DNA of 64,000 nt, taken from Gammaproteobacteria bacterium. GTDB taxonomy: Bacteria > Pseudomonadota > Gammaproteobacteria > Pseudomonadales > Halieaceae. Below, piece by piece: positions 9,314 to 18,471 of the stretch. The stretch spans positions 1 through 64,000 of the forward strand of contig JAUICG010000009.1 in NCBI GenBank assembly GCA_030427485.1. Reading direction: 5' to 3'. The position numbers were made by a program, and so were the translations under genes. A model generated the notes under the pieces. That model did not search any database. It was not told the origin of the DNA and saw only the letters and a list, made by a program, of their open reading frames with translations. The stretch's first letter is position 1. Each line of letters starts with the position of its first letter.

Positions 9314-10735
9314 TCAAATGCCCAGATAGTCCCGCGTGATGTCAAAAATCTGCGACTGCTGTAAAAAGGGCGGTATCCGTCCCACGCCTTCGCTATTGCT
9401 GAACAGCGGCACCGCCGCACCGGTGTGCTCCTCCATGATGAAGTTGTTGGTGGCGTAATTGATCGCCATGTGACCGCCCTCCGGCGTAATGACGCGGGCC
9501 AGTTTTCCGGGTGTGAAGACCGGGATGGGGAAACCCGCAAACAGGCTTTCATACGGGATTAGCTGCGCGGCCTGGGAGTGATCAGCTGTTACCATGATCA
9601 GTGTGTGCGGGTGAGTGCGGGCGAACTGCAGGGCGCTGTCCAGCGCCTCTTCGAGTTGCTCCAGTTCACCGATGGAGCCGCAGGGCTTGCGCTCGTGCGA
9701 TTGCTTGTCGATAGAGGCGGACTCGATCATCAGGAAGAAGCCCCGGTCATTGGCGAGGCGCTGCAACGCGGCGTCGGTCATTTGTCGCAGCGTGGGCACG
9801 CCGCTGAAGGCCGGGTTGGGTTCGCATCTCATGGGCGGGGGCAGGGTAACGCTACCCAGGTAGGGATGCAGGTGATTCAGCCAGCTGCGTTCCGGAGTCT
9901 CCGCTTCCCGCCCGTCTTCGCCCTGCAGGCGCACCGGCAGGGTGCCCGGGGCGAACAAACCCAGCAGTTTTTTGTCCGTGGCGGCCTGCGCCAGTTCCCC
10001 GGCGCTGGTCACCACGGCAAAGCCGTTGCGCAGCGCGAGGTCCAGTGTGCTCACCGTCTCGCCTTCCGCGACCGGCGTAAAATGCTTGCCGCCGCCGCCG
10101 AGTATCACATCCACCCTCGATGCCGCGAGTTGTTCCGCAATCGAGCCCTTGCCGCCGGCCGCTTTCAGGTCGGCCCTGCATTCACCCAGGACGATATCGT
10201 GGGTGCGGACCTCCTCCATCGAAGCTGCATTCTCGCACAGGCGAAAGCTGATATGCGCGGCGAAGGCGGCTGGCGTGGCATCCGTCACGCTGGCCGTGGT
10301 GACAATCCCGGTACGCAAGCCTGCCGCCTCCGCCAGCTCGGCAATGGTGGTGAGATCCTGGTCCGAGCCGGCACTGGTGCTGATACGCCCGATACTGGTG
10401 ATAACCCCGGTTGCCATGGTGCTCGCGGTGTTGGCGGAGTCCGCGACGTAGACCGGTTTGCCATCCACCTCGTCTTCCGTTGTCAGAATCTGAACCGCCG
10501 AGCGCAGGGGCATGCGATCCAGCAGCAACTGCCCGGCCGCCCCGCCGAGGTAGTTGCGCGCTATGGTAATCTGCTGCTCGTCCATGCCGTCGCCGATAAT
10601 CAGGATCACCTGGCGGGGCTGCGGCGTCTCCGGGACATGCGGGCCGGGCGGGCGCGTGGCGTCCCCGGCCATTGCCGCCATTGCCGCGGTGGCGGACAGC
10701 AGGCTGGCCAGCAGGGCGCACGTCCTGTAGATCAT
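9314..10735 (-). CDS. PhoA-type alkaline phosphatase
   Basis: A 473-residue secreted phosphomonoesterase. A signal peptide ends near AAMAAMAGDA (residue about 22). Family motifs are visible: the metal-binding Asp in LIIGDGMDEQQ (near 48), the nucleophile Ser in DSANTASTMATG (near 98), EGGHM and TADHSQ metal ligands further on, and a C-terminal His in EEHTG. The length matches PhoA-family enzymes. The likely role is releasing phosphate from organic esters in the periplasm. No clear Pho box was found by eye. Transcribed alone, converging with gspB. Confidence 0.92.
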   Translation of the reverse strand: MIYRTCALLASLLSATAAMAAMAGDATRPPGPHVPETPQPRQVILIIGDGMDEQQITIARNYLGGAAGQLLLDRMPLRSAVQILTTEDEVDGKPVYVADSANTASTMATGVITSIGRISTSAGSDQDLTTIAELAEAAGLRTGIVTTASVTDATPAAFAAHISFRLCENAASMEEVRTHDIVLGECRADLKAAGGKGSIAEQLAASRVDVILGGGGKHFTPVAEGETVSTLDLALRNGFAVVTSAGELAQAATDKKLLGLFAPGTLPVRLQGEDGREAETPERSWLNHLHPYLGSVTLPPPMRCEPNPAFSGVPTLRQMTDAALQRLANDRGFFLMIESASIDKQSHERKPCGSIGELEQLEEALDSALQFARTHPHTLIMVTADHSQAAQLIPYESLFAGFPIPVFTPGKLARVITPEGGHMAINYATNNFIMEEHTGAAVPLFSNSEGVGRIPPFLQQSQIFDITRDYLGI

Positions 10736-10825
10736 AGTGATAATCCGTAGCGCTGGTAATAAAAAGGTCTATTGATAACATGTCAACCTTGGCGATGCAC
10801 GTGAAAATCCGGTCGGGAAGAGGTC

Positions 10826-10841
10826 CGGTTTGAAATTTGCC
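10826..10841 (+). promoter_or_regulatory. Weak candidate sigma-54 promoter for glnK-amtB
   Basis: CGGTTTGAAATTTGCC keeps the GG and GC dinucleotides at the 12-base offset required by sigma-54, with a good TTTGC -12 half but a poor -24 half. It lies about 143 bases before glnK. NtrC/sigma-54 control of glnK-amtB is usual in proteobacteria, which makes this worth noting despite the weak match. Confidence 0.3.
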
Positions 10842-10973
10842 CTAACGGGGCTGTTAACCTTTGCACTCCAGTGTGGCAGGATGCGGGTTCCGCCGCGCAG
10901 AGTGGCGGGAGAAACAGCATTTGAGTCCCCGGCAGTTGATAATTAAAAAATCAGCGGGGCGCTATAACCGTGA

Positions 10974-11321
<348 letters not shown>

Positions 11322-11323
11322 GT

Positions 11324-12643
11324 ATGGCTTCCTTGAATAAGGCATTAGGGGTGAAGATACTTTCCCTGGTCGTGTTGCTGCTGGCCAGTACCGGCGCCAG
11401 CGCGGATGAACTGAGCGGTGCCGATACCGCCTGGATACTGACGTCCACTGCGCTCGTATTGTTCATGACGATACCGGGTCTGTCGCTGTTCTACGCCGGG
11501 CTTGTAAGGGTCAAGAACGTGCTGTCGGTATTGATGCAGTGTTTCGCCCTGACCTGCCTGATGTCGGTCCTGTGGTTTGCGGTGGGTTACACCATGGCCT
11601 TTGGCAGCGCAGGCGTGGAACAGGGCCCGTTTATCGGTGATTTCGGCAATGTCTTTTTCTCCGCGATCACCGTAGACACCATGAGTGGCTCGATTCCGAC
11701 CAGTTTGTTTGCCATCTTCCAGATGACCTTCGCTATCATTACCCCCGCGTTGATCGTCGGCGCATTTGCCGAACGCATGCGATTTTCCGCCATGCTGATA
11801 TTCTGTTCCATCTGGTTGCTGGTGGTTTACGCACCTGTTTGCCACTGGGTGTGGGGTGGCGGCTGGTTGGGCGCGATGGGGCTGCAGGACTTCGCCGGGG
11901 GGACCGTGGTGCATATCACGGCCGCGGTCGCGGCGCTGGTCGCGGCTCTGGTGCTGGGGCCGCGCAAAGGCTTTGGCACGGTGCCGATGCCGCCGCACAA
12001 TCTCGCGATCACGGTGGCCGGCGCCGGCATGCTGTGGGTCGGCTGGTTCGGTTTCAACGCCGGTTCGGCACTGGGCGCGAACAATACAGCGGCGATGGCG
12101 ATGGTGGTCACGCACCTGTCGGCCGCCTGCGGCGCACTGGCGTGGATGACAATGGAATGGGTGCGTCACGGCAAGCCGTCGGTTCTGGGTATTGTCACCG
12201 GCATGGTGGCGGGTCTCGGGACGATCACGCCGGCCTCCGGTTCGGTCGGGCCAGCCGCCGCGATTGTGATCGGGCTCAGTGCCGGCGTTATCTGTTACTT
12301 CGCCACCAACTTGCTGAAGATCAAGCTCAGGGTGGACGACAGCCTGGACGTGTTTCCCGTACACGGTGTCGGCGGCATGTTGGGGACGCTGCTGGCCGGC
12401 GTGTTCTGTTCCACGCAGCTTGGCATTTTCAGTGGCAATGGCTTTTCGGACGGCATCGACAGCATTGGCGGCCAGTTCGCGGTACAGGCGACCGGTGTTA
12501 TCGCGACCCTTGTCTACACGGCGGTGATGAGCTACATCATTCTCAAGCTGGTCAACCTGATGGTCGGCCTGCGGGTCGATTCCGACGAGGAAAACCAGGG
12601 CCTCGATCTCGTGCTGCACGACGAACGCGGTTACGACCTGTAA
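11324..12643 (+). CDS. amtB: Ammonium transporter AmtB
   Basis: A 439-residue Amt/Rh channel. A cleavable signal (ending ASTGASAD, about residue 26) precedes 11 predicted membrane segments. Family signatures include DTAWILTSTALVLFMT, the pore region FAGGTVVHITAAVAAL with the first pore His, and VFPVHGVGGMLGTLLAG with the second. The start is ambiguous: ATG 11324 is 11 bases after AGGAGG, and an in-frame TTG at 11318 is 5 bases after it and overlaps the glnK stop. Either way the two genes are translationally coupled. A strong terminator follows at 12666. Confidence 0.96.
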   Translation: MASLNKALGVKILSLVVLLLASTGASADELSGADTAWILTSTALVLFMTIPGLSLFYAGLVRVKNVLSVLMQCFALTCLMSVLWFAVGYTMAFGSAGVEQGPFIGDFGNVFFSAITVDTMSGSIPTSLFAIFQMTFAIITPALIVGAFAERMRFSAMLIFCSIWLLVVYAPVCHWVWGGGWLGAMGLQDFAGGTVVHITAAVAALVAALVLGPRKGFGTVPMPPHNLAITVAGAGMLWVGWFGFNAGSALGANNTAAMAMVVTHLSAACGALAWMTMEWVRHGKPSVLGIVTGMVAGLGTITPASGSVGPAAAIVIGLSAGVICYFATNLLKIKLRVDDSLDVFPVHGVGGMLGTLLAGVFCSTQLGIFSGNGFSDGIDSIGGQFAVQATGVIATLVYTAVMSYIILKLVNLMVGLRVDSDEENQGLDLVLHDERGYDL

Positions 12644-12665
12644 GTCGGCGGTTGCAACTAAACCA

Positions 12666-12688
12666 GGCCACCGCGGGTGGCCTTTTTT
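12666..12688 (+). terminator. Rho-independent terminator of glnK-amtB
   Basis: GGCCACC-GCG-GGTGGCC, a perfect 7-bp GC-rich stem with a 3-base loop, followed by TTTTTT, begins 23 bases after the amtB stop. Confidence 0.9.
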
Positions 12689-12706
12689 GTGGGGGAGCAG
12701 TCCATC

Positions 12707-13681
12707 GTGAACTGGCAGCACCATCACGCCGTCATCAACGGTATCCAGACGCATTATGTGGAGCAGGGGCAGGGCATGCCGGTGGTGCTGTGCCACGGTT
12801 TTCCGCACCTGTGGTTCAGTTGGCACCGGCAAATCAGCGCGCTCGCCGCAGCCGGTTACCGGGTGATCGCGCCCGATATGCGCGGCATGGGGCAGACCGG
12901 TGCCCCGGCGGACCCGCATGCCTATGATATCGACCACATCACCGGTGACCTGCTTGGCCTGCTCGACCACATCGGTGTACAGCGGGCGGTATTTGCCGGA
13001 CTCGATTTTGGCGCGTTTGCGATCTACGACCTGGCGCTGCGGCATCCCGAGCGCGTGACTGCGGTAATCGGACTGGAGAATCCCGCGGCGCCGCACAATC
13101 CCGACGAACCGCCGCTCAGCGAGTACCGGCGCATGGGCGAGCAACATTTTTTACATATCGAGTACTTTCGGGTGCCGCCGCGTGCGGATGAGGAACTGGC
13201 CGCCGAGCCGCGGCGATTCCTGCACAAGGTGTTTCATACACTCAGCGGCGCGGGTAACTACTTCGACGTGTTCAACCACCCGCCGGAAGCGTCCTATATT
13301 GAGGCCATGGCGGAACCGCCGCCGCTGCCCTGGCCGTGGTTGTCTGAACTGGAGCTGGAATTCTTTGTCAGCGAGTATAGCCGCAGCGGCTTCACCGGCG
13401 GTCTCAACTGGTACCGTTCATTCGATCTGAAGTGGGAGCAACGCAGGCCTTACGAGGGCGTGCAGAGCCAGGTTCCCGCTTATTTCCTGGGCAGCGAGCA
13501 CGATGTCGATCTCGAGGGGTTTCACGGCGATGATCCGATAAGCCTGATGCGCGCGATCTTCCCGGATCTGCGCGCGGTGCGCATGATCGCCGGCGCGGGA
13601 CACATGGTGCAGCTGGAAGCCTCCGACGAGGTCAATGCCATCCTGCTCGATTATCTCGAGGATATCCGGCGGCGAGACTAG
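12707..13681 (+). CDS. Alpha/beta hydrolase, epoxide hydrolase/haloalkane dehalogenase type
   Basis: A 324-residue alpha/beta-hydrolase. The oxyanion motif HGFPHLWFSWH is near residue 33. An Asp nucleophile sits in the elbow AGLDFGAF, a further acid in SEHDVDL, and the catalytic His in GAGHMVQLE near the C terminus. An Asp rather than Ser nucleophile points to epoxide hydrolase or dehalogenase chemistry; the substrate is unknown. I chose GTG 12707 (GGAG nine bases upstream). The ATG at 12677 lies inside the amtB terminator and would add an implausible tail. Confidence 0.85.
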   Translation: MNWQHHHAVINGIQTHYVEQGQGMPVVLCHGFPHLWFSWHRQISALAAAGYRVIAPDMRGMGQTGAPADPHAYDIDHITGDLLGLLDHIGVQRAVFAGLDFGAFAIYDLALRHPERVTAVIGLENPAAPHNPDEPPLSEYRRMGEQHFLHIEYFRVPPRADEELAAEPRRFLHKVFHTLSGAGNYFDVFNHPPEASYIEAMAEPPPLPWPWLSELELEFFVSEYSRSGFTGGLNWYRSFDLKWEQRRPYEGVQSQVPAYFLGSEHDVDLEGFHGDDPISLMRAIFPDLRAVRMIAGAGHMVQLEASDEVNAILLDYLEDIRRRD

Positions 13682-13734
13682 CCGATACGCATTTGTTCGT
13701 AGCCTGCTTGTGCGAACCTGAGAGGCATTCGGGA

Positions 13735-13800
13735 CCCCGGAGCGCCAAAAAGCGCGCGTCCCTGTGCAGGCGCGGCCGGCGGGGCTCGCGTGGCGACCGG
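13735..13800. repeat. Fold-back element, degenerate copy D
   Basis: The stretch CGCCAAAAAGCGC...GCAGGCGCGGCCGGC...GGCTCGCGTGGCGAC matches the core of copy A in the same orientation. The GCACAT/ATGTGC hairpin has decayed, and the second hairpin plus the right arm are missing. The right side stops directly at the ppx 3' end. The preceding bases, CCTGAGAGGCATTCGGGA, look like a surviving left arm without partner. It lies between the convergent hydrolase and ppx genes. Confidence 0.65.
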
Positions 13801-13801
13801 T

Positions 13802-15310
13802 TCAGCTTATCTTCAGCTTCAGTCCCGCTTTCCCCAGAACCTGCTTTTCCGCTTTCAGCTCCCGTTCGGTAAGGGGGTGGTCGTCCAGCCAGCCCTCGGG
13901 GAATCCCAGGGTCAGGGAGCGCTCGTCCGCGGTGACGGAAAAGTCGGGCAGCTGCTCCAGTACTTCAACGTGCTTGAAGCAACTCGCCAGACGAATAATG
14001 GCCAGCATGTACAGTATGCGCGTCAGCTCGGCGTCGGCGATCTCGGCAAAAAAATCCGCTTTCAGCTTGCCCCGTTGTCCCAGCGCGAGTACCGCGAGCA
14101 ACTCCTGCTCTTCCTGCGAGAAGCCGGGCAGGTCCGCGTTTCTCAGCACATAGGCGGAATGGCGATTGAAGTGCTTGTGCGCGATCGCCATGCCGATTTC
14201 GTGCGTACGGGTAAGCCAGCGTAACAGGTCCCAGTCGTACGGCGTCAATTGCCATCCCGCGCGCGTGGCCAGGTAAAACGTGCGCGCCCTGCGTTCGAGG
14301 ATATCGGCCGTGTCGCTGTCCACCGCATAGCGTTGCATCAACGCGTTGACCGTGCGTTCTCGCACATCCTCATGGCTGAGTCGCCCCATCAGGTCGTAGA
14401 TCACGCCCTCGCGGAGTGCTCCCCTGGAGGTGCGCATATGCGTAATGCCCAGTACGTCGAACAATGCGCTGGTGATCGCGACCCCCGGGAGGATGACATT
14501 GCGTCGTTGCGCAGCCAGGCCCTCCAACTGGATGTCTTCCACCGACTTGAACTTGAGCAGGCGCTTTTCCAGTGTCGCCAGGCCACTGCGGGAGATGCCG
14601 CCATCCGCCCAGCCGTTTTGCGCCAGAAGGGTCTCGATGGCCTGCAGGGTGCCGGAAGACCCCACGCATTCCTCCCAGCGATTTGCGCCGAAGCGATGCC
14701 GGATGGGGTAGATCTGCGCACGCGCTTCCTCGTACGTTCGTCGATACTTTCCCCGGCTGATTCGCCCGTCGGGAAAAAAGGTATTCGCATAGGAGACGCA
14801 GCCCATCTGCAGACTCTCCAGGAACTGTGGTTCGAAGCGCTGTCCGACGATGCATTCCGTGCTGCCGCCGCCGATGTCGATAACGAGACGCGACTGCGCG
14901 TCATCCGCCAGCGAATGGGCGACCCCGAGGTAGACCAGCCGCGCCTCTTCGCGGCCGTAGATGACATCCACCCGGGTGCCGAGAATGCGTTTTGCCGGTA
15001 CCGTGAAGGCCCGTCGATTCTTTGCCAGTCGCAGCGCATGCGTGCCCACGACGCGGATACGCTCCGGACCCACGCTCTCCAGCAGTTGCGCGAAGCGGGA
15101 CAGGCAATCGAGCCCGCGCTGGATCGCTGCTTCGTCGAGCAGGTCATCTTCCAGTCCGGCAGCGAGCTGCACCTTTTCCGCCAGCGCTTCCACCGGACGC
15201 ATTTCGCCGTGCTCGATTTTTACGATGATGAGGTGAAACGAATTACTGCCGAGGTCTATGGCTGCAAGCTGGCTGCCCTCCGGCAGGGTATCCTGGTTTT
15301 CTGCTGTCAA
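13802..15310 (-). CDS. ppx: Exopolyphosphatase (Ppx/GppA family)
   Basis: A 502-residue ASKHA-fold phosphatase. The phosphate-1 loop AAIDLGSNSFHLII is at about residue 16, the catalytic region YGREEARLVYLGV near 118, and the phosphate-2 loop VIDIGGGSTECIV near 142. The C-terminal HD-like region (from about 305) is typical of the long Ppx/GppA form. It degrades polyphosphate and may also act on pppGpp. The reading frame begins at TTG 15310 with only a weak GGA upstream, so the true start is uncertain by a few codons. No ppk gene is adjacent. Confidence 0.9.
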   Translation of the reverse strand: MTAENQDTLPEGSQLAAIDLGSNSFHLIIVKIEHGEMRPVEALAEKVQLAAGLEDDLLDEAAIQRGLDCLSRFAQLLESVGPERIRVVGTHALRLAKNRRAFTVPAKRILGTRVDVIYGREEARLVYLGVAHSLADDAQSRLVIDIGGGSTECIVGQRFEPQFLESLQMGCVSYANTFFPDGRISRGKYRRTYEEARAQIYPIRHRFGANRWEECVGSSGTLQAIETLLAQNGWADGGISRSGLATLEKRLLKFKSVEDIQLEGLAAQRRNVILPGVAITSALFDVLGITHMRTSRGALREGVIYDLMGRLSHEDVRERTVNALMQRYAVDSDTADILERRARTFYLATRAGWQLTPYDWDLLRWLTRTHEIGMAIAHKHFNRHSAYVLRNADLPGFSQEEQELLAVLALGQRGKLKADFFAEIADAELTRILYMLAIIRLASCFKHVEVLEQLPDFSVTADERSLTLGFPEGWLDDHPLTERELKAEKQVLGKAGLKLKIS

Positions 15311-15376
15311 AAGCTACTGATTCCGTATGGGGTTGGGCGCTGGGGCAATGGTAAAGCATTCGGTCTGTTCACGCAC

Positions 15377-15406
15377 ACCTAAGTCCGAAGTACCTAAGTC
15401 CGAAGT
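15377..15406. repeat. Perfect 15-base tandem duplication
   Basis: The unit ACCTAAGTCCGAAGT occurs twice head to tail in the gap upstream of ppx, 67 bases before the ppx start. It might be paired regulator sites or a slippage duplication. Confidence 0.8.
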
Positions 15407-15445
15407 ACGCCATTTTTGTGAAATGAATTGAACAACCCTGAGGAA

Positions 15446-15578
15446 GAGAGTATGACGAGTGTTTGCCGGTGAGACCGTGTGGCGACAGGACGTCGCCACC
15501 CGAGCCTGCACATGGATGTGCGCTTTTTGGCGCGGCCGGCGCTCCGGTGTCTCACCGGCAAACACTCGTCATACTCTC
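15446..15578. repeat. Fold-back element, copy B (perfect 29-base arms)
   Basis: The arms 15446-15474 and 15550-15578 are exact inverted copies (29/29) and share no obvious sequence with the arms of other copies. The 75-base core at 15475-15549 contains GTGGCGAC/GTCGCCAC and GCACATGGATGTGC hairpins, then GCTTTTTGGCGC and a CGGCCGG block. Read inwards from both arms the boundary is (G)AGAC...GTCTC, the same pattern as in the other copies. The surrounding gene-free stretch 15311-15652 holds otherwise only the 15-base duplication. Confidence 0.9.
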
Positions 15579-15652
15579 CGTTACGGAATGAGCATGAATT
15601 ACAAACACATGATTAATCCTTTGGTTTTTTAAACTGGTCAACGAATAATTTG

Positions 15653-17752
15653 TTACGGTGCAGGCCTATACCAGATCGGGGACGTCCAGGCGCGTTCCTG
15701 GATTTGCCAGGGCAACGCGGGGTCGGTGCAGCTCGGCGGCCTCTCGGCCTCGGGTAGTGACAGGCAGTCGTAGCGGCTCCAGCGACAGCCGGGGTTCTCC
15801 AGTACGCGGGCGTAGTAGACCGCGGCGAGTTGCGGGTCGAAGTCCGGGTCCTGCCAGCTGGCACACAACTGCGAATAACCACGCCCCGAGACTTCACAGG
15901 TTTGCGGGTCTACGGAGGCTTCCCCCGCGGGCGCGCCCGCGATATCGAACACGGCCTGTTGCGTCCGCCCCTGGCGGTCGATCCAGCCCTTGACGATCTG
16001 GATACGTTGCAACAGGCCGCCGCCCTCGCGAGGGTCGCGGCTGGCCGAGGCGACAAACACCGGGCTGTGTCGCGTGTTTGCCGGTGCGGCGGGCAGGTCC
16101 GCGCCCATCGGTACGCCGTCGCGGTAGGCCGCCGCGAGGTACTCGCTGTTCTGGCAAAGGTCAAGGTCCAAATCCCAGCCGGCAAAAAAACGCGGTTCGA
16201 TGCGCGGCCCGCTGGTGCCGAAGGTTTCACGCCGCCGCATGGCCGCAAACAGCGCACTGCGGCTGTTTTCGCTGGCGTATATCCCGGCGAGGCCGCCGGG
16301 GTTGAAGCGTACGGGCGAACCAGTGGCGATATCGCCGGGCACCTCGATCTTGCTGATCAGGCGGTCCTGCAGGTTGCGATCGTTGCCGTGGGAACCCTGG
16401 TAGCCTTTCTCGTTGACTGCGCCCGGCGCACCGATATGGGTATCGGTGGAGGCGAGGATGCCGAATTTGAACGGATTCACGCCCAGTGCCGCTTCCTCGG
16501 ACAGCCCGGCGGTAAGCGCGTAGCGTACAAAGCTGTAGCGCGATACGCAGCCCTTGAGCATCATGCCGCCACTGCCGAATGCCTCACCGCAGTCCTCGAT
16601 GACCTCGGCGGCGGGGCGCAGTTTTTCGAAATCGCAGAATTCATCGGTCCCTCCCAGTACGCTGGCAATGCCGTTGCGACATTCGGAGTCCCCCTTGATC
16701 TGCATGATTTCCGCCAGCGGTTCCAGCCGCGCGCGCAGCGCCGCCTGTTGCCGTTGTTGCTGCAGGGACAGGTCCCGATTGGTGTAGGGGTACCACATAC
16801 GCCCGCTGCTCCAGTTGCTGTTGTGCGGAATGGCCAGCACGTCGCAGTGCGGGTTGCCGGAGATGCATGCTGTGTCCAGCCATTGCCACAACAGTTCAGG
16901 CGTGGGCGCATCCTTCGCGCTGAGCGCGGCCTGTGGCACCGTGCTCGTTTTAAATATGACGTTGCGGTGGAGGTTGGAGGCCTCTTCCGCCAGCGTGTAC
17001 TCATAGGCGTGGAATGTGGTGAACTCACAGTCCGCGCTGCGATCGTGAAATGCCTCGGTGCTGCGCTGGTTCTCCTGCCATACAGCGATGGCCTTTTCAC
17101 GGCACGACGAACCGTCTTCACCGCAGACGCGGGCAGAGCGGTCCTGGCCGAAGATCGCAAAACTGGCCAACCTTATCAGCGATTGCAATTTTGCTTCCGT
17201 CGGCGGGCGCACATCACCGCGATACAGTTTACAGACAAGGCTGTCATGGGCAGCCGTACCGGGCGTATAACAGAGCCGCGTCTCTCCCAGTGCTTCGGCG
17301 TGATCCGTCACTGCGGCGAAGTCCAGCGGCGCGCTGATCTGCAATTCCGGCGCCTGGTAATTCGCGGGATCACCGAGCAGGTGCATGGTCAGGGGCGCGC
17401 CGCGCGCGAACCGGTAGGCATCATCCACCGTGGTGGTTACACCAAACGAGGTCGCGTCATACGAGGCCGACGTGTGCACGTGCAAATCGCCGAACCACGC
17501 TTTGTTCTGGGGATACTGCTGCGCACAGGGTGGCGCAGCTTCATCCTCACTGTCCTGCAATGAGCGCACGGTGACGCTGTCCCAGCCTTCGAGCTGCGTG
17601 CTGGCGTGTCGTACCCGCTGGAATTCATAGCGCAGCCACAGCGCAGTGACAGTGGCTGTCACCAGTATGGCAAGCGTCGTGTAAAGTAAATATCTTATAA
17701 GTTTTCTCACGCGAATCACCGGGGGCACTGGCGAAATTAGTATGCTCCGCAT
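15653..17752 (-). CDS. DUF3604 protein, PHP-like metal-dependent hydrolase family, membrane-anchored
   Basis: A 699-residue protein with one N-terminal membrane segment (about residues 19-40), so it is probably exported and anchored. The body matches DUF3604: GDLHVHTSASYDA (near 88) and AVTDHAE are PHP-type metal-binding motifs, followed by HRNVIFK, IPHNSNWS and STDTHIGAPG. The family resembles PHP phosphoesterases, but no substrate is established. Many cysteines suggest an oxidising compartment. It stands alone, with fold-back copy B downstream of its stop. Confidence 0.85.
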   Translation of the reverse strand: MRSILISPVPPVIRVRKLIRYLLYTTLAILVTATVTALWLRYEFQRVRHASTQLEGWDSVTVRSLQDSEDEAAPPCAQQYPQNKAWFGDLHVHTSASYDATSFGVTTTVDDAYRFARGAPLTMHLLGDPANYQAPELQISAPLDFAAVTDHAEALGETRLCYTPGTAAHDSLVCKLYRGDVRPPTEAKLQSLIRLASFAIFGQDRSARVCGEDGSSCREKAIAVWQENQRSTEAFHDRSADCEFTTFHAYEYTLAEEASNLHRNVIFKTSTVPQAALSAKDAPTPELLWQWLDTACISGNPHCDVLAIPHNSNWSSGRMWYPYTNRDLSLQQQRQQAALRARLEPLAEIMQIKGDSECRNGIASVLGGTDEFCDFEKLRPAAEVIEDCGEAFGSGGMMLKGCVSRYSFVRYALTAGLSEEAALGVNPFKFGILASTDTHIGAPGAVNEKGYQGSHGNDRNLQDRLISKIEVPGDIATGSPVRFNPGGLAGIYASENSRSALFAAMRRRETFGTSGPRIEPRFFAGWDLDLDLCQNSEYLAAAYRDGVPMGADLPAAPANTRHSPVFVASASRDPREGGGLLQRIQIVKGWIDRQGRTQQAVFDIAGAPAGEASVDPQTCEVSGRGYSQLCASWQDPDFDPQLAAVYYARVLENPGCRWSRYDCLSLPEAERPPSCTDPALPWQIQERAWTSPIWYRPAP

Positions 17753-17847
17753 CCTAACGCATGCCGGATACCATAGACAGCGTTGGCTGTGGCGCTTCGC
17801 AATGAATTTCTTCGCATTCTTATCTACCAGGGCGTTCCCTGTGTGTG

Positions 17848-17876
17848 TATTGAAATCGCGATGAATGCCCTATACT
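17848..17876 (+). promoter_or_regulatory. Candidate sigma-70 promoter for the glycine-zipper gene
   Basis: TATACT (5/6 to the -10 consensus) at 17871 is preceded at 15 bases by TTGAAA, or at 17 bases by TATTGA. It lies 31 bases before the start codon. Judged by eye. Confidence 0.4.
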
Positions 17877-17907
17877 CGGGGTGAACCATCAGGAAGGAGA
17901 TTGTGAC

Positions 17908-18459
17908 ATGAACAAGTCGATGTTGATTGGAACGGTATTCGGCGCCGGCCTTGCCACCGCTGCCGGCGGAATTGCCGGCTACAAGATGCTCAGCGGGCCA
18001 GAGTATGCGCAGGTCGTGGCCGTTACACCAGTGACGGAAAGCATCAAAACGCCGCGCGAGGAGTGCATCGACAAGGTGGTGACGAAGCAGGAACCGGTCA
18101 AGGACAAACACAAGATAGCGGGTACCGTGATCGGGGCTGTTGCCGGCGGCTTGCTTGGAGATGCTATCGGCGGCGGCGGTAAGAATACAGCGGCGAAAAT
18201 CGCGGGTGCGGCAGCCGGCGGCTACGCAGGCAACAAGACACAGGAAAAGATGCAGGAAAACGATACCTACCAGACAACCGAGCGCTCGTGTAAAACAGTT
18301 TATGATGTCAGCGAGCACACGGTCGCATACGACGTGAAATACCGGATTGGTGATGTACCGGGCGAAGTGCGTATGGATCACGATCCGGGCGACACGATTT
18401 CGCTGCAGGACGGCAAGCTGATGCTTGCTCGCGGACCCGCGGCGTCGACTTCCCGGTAG
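17908..18459 (+). CDS. Glycine-zipper 2TM-domain envelope protein
   Basis: A 183-residue protein with an N-terminal hydrophobic signal or anchor (LIGTVFGAGLATAAGGIAG). A central glycine zipper (GTVIGAVAGGLLGDAIGGGG...AGAAAGGYAGNK, about residues 72-114) is typical of the Rick_17kDa/2TM family of outer-membrane or periplasmic proteins. The C-terminal domain is beta-rich and carries two Cys. I chose ATG 17908, seven bases after GGAGA; upstream in-frame codons lie in the ribosome-site region. The exact role is unknown; relatives affect envelope integrity. Confidence 0.85.
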   Translation: MNKSMLIGTVFGAGLATAAGGIAGYKMLSGPEYAQVVAVTPVTESIKTPREECIDKVVTKQEPVKDKHKIAGTVIGAVAGGLLGDAIGGGGKNTAAKIAGAAAGGYAGNKTQEKMQENDTYQTTERSCKTVYDVSEHTVAYDVKYRIGDVPGEVRMDHDPGDTISLQDGKLMLARGPAASTSR

Positions 18460-18471
18460 CGGCGCGCGGGG

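Noticed and set aside
9114-9329. Small open frames across the fold-back elements (also at 15314-15565 and 53589-53903) sharing a RVATSCRHTV-like string
   Set aside because: The shared peptide comes from the repeat core itself; frames, starts and flanks differ between copies.
12677-12706. ATG start for the alpha/beta hydrolase at 12677
   Set aside because: It lies within the glnK-amtB terminator stem; GTG 12707 has a proper ribosome site and fits the family N terminus.
11345-13147. A 600-codon open frame on the minus strand opposite amtB and the hydrolase
   Set aside because: Composition is His/Arg/Gln-rich low complexity with no domain; it mirrors two well-supported plus-strand genes in GC-rich DNA.
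14249-15382. A 377-codon plus-strand frame opposite ppx
   Set aside because: Antisense to a well-conserved Ppx/GppA protein; no independent support.
15830-17563. A 577-codon plus-strand frame opposite the DUF3604 gene
   Set aside because: No recognisable motifs; it is the antisense shadow of a clear 699-residue family protein.
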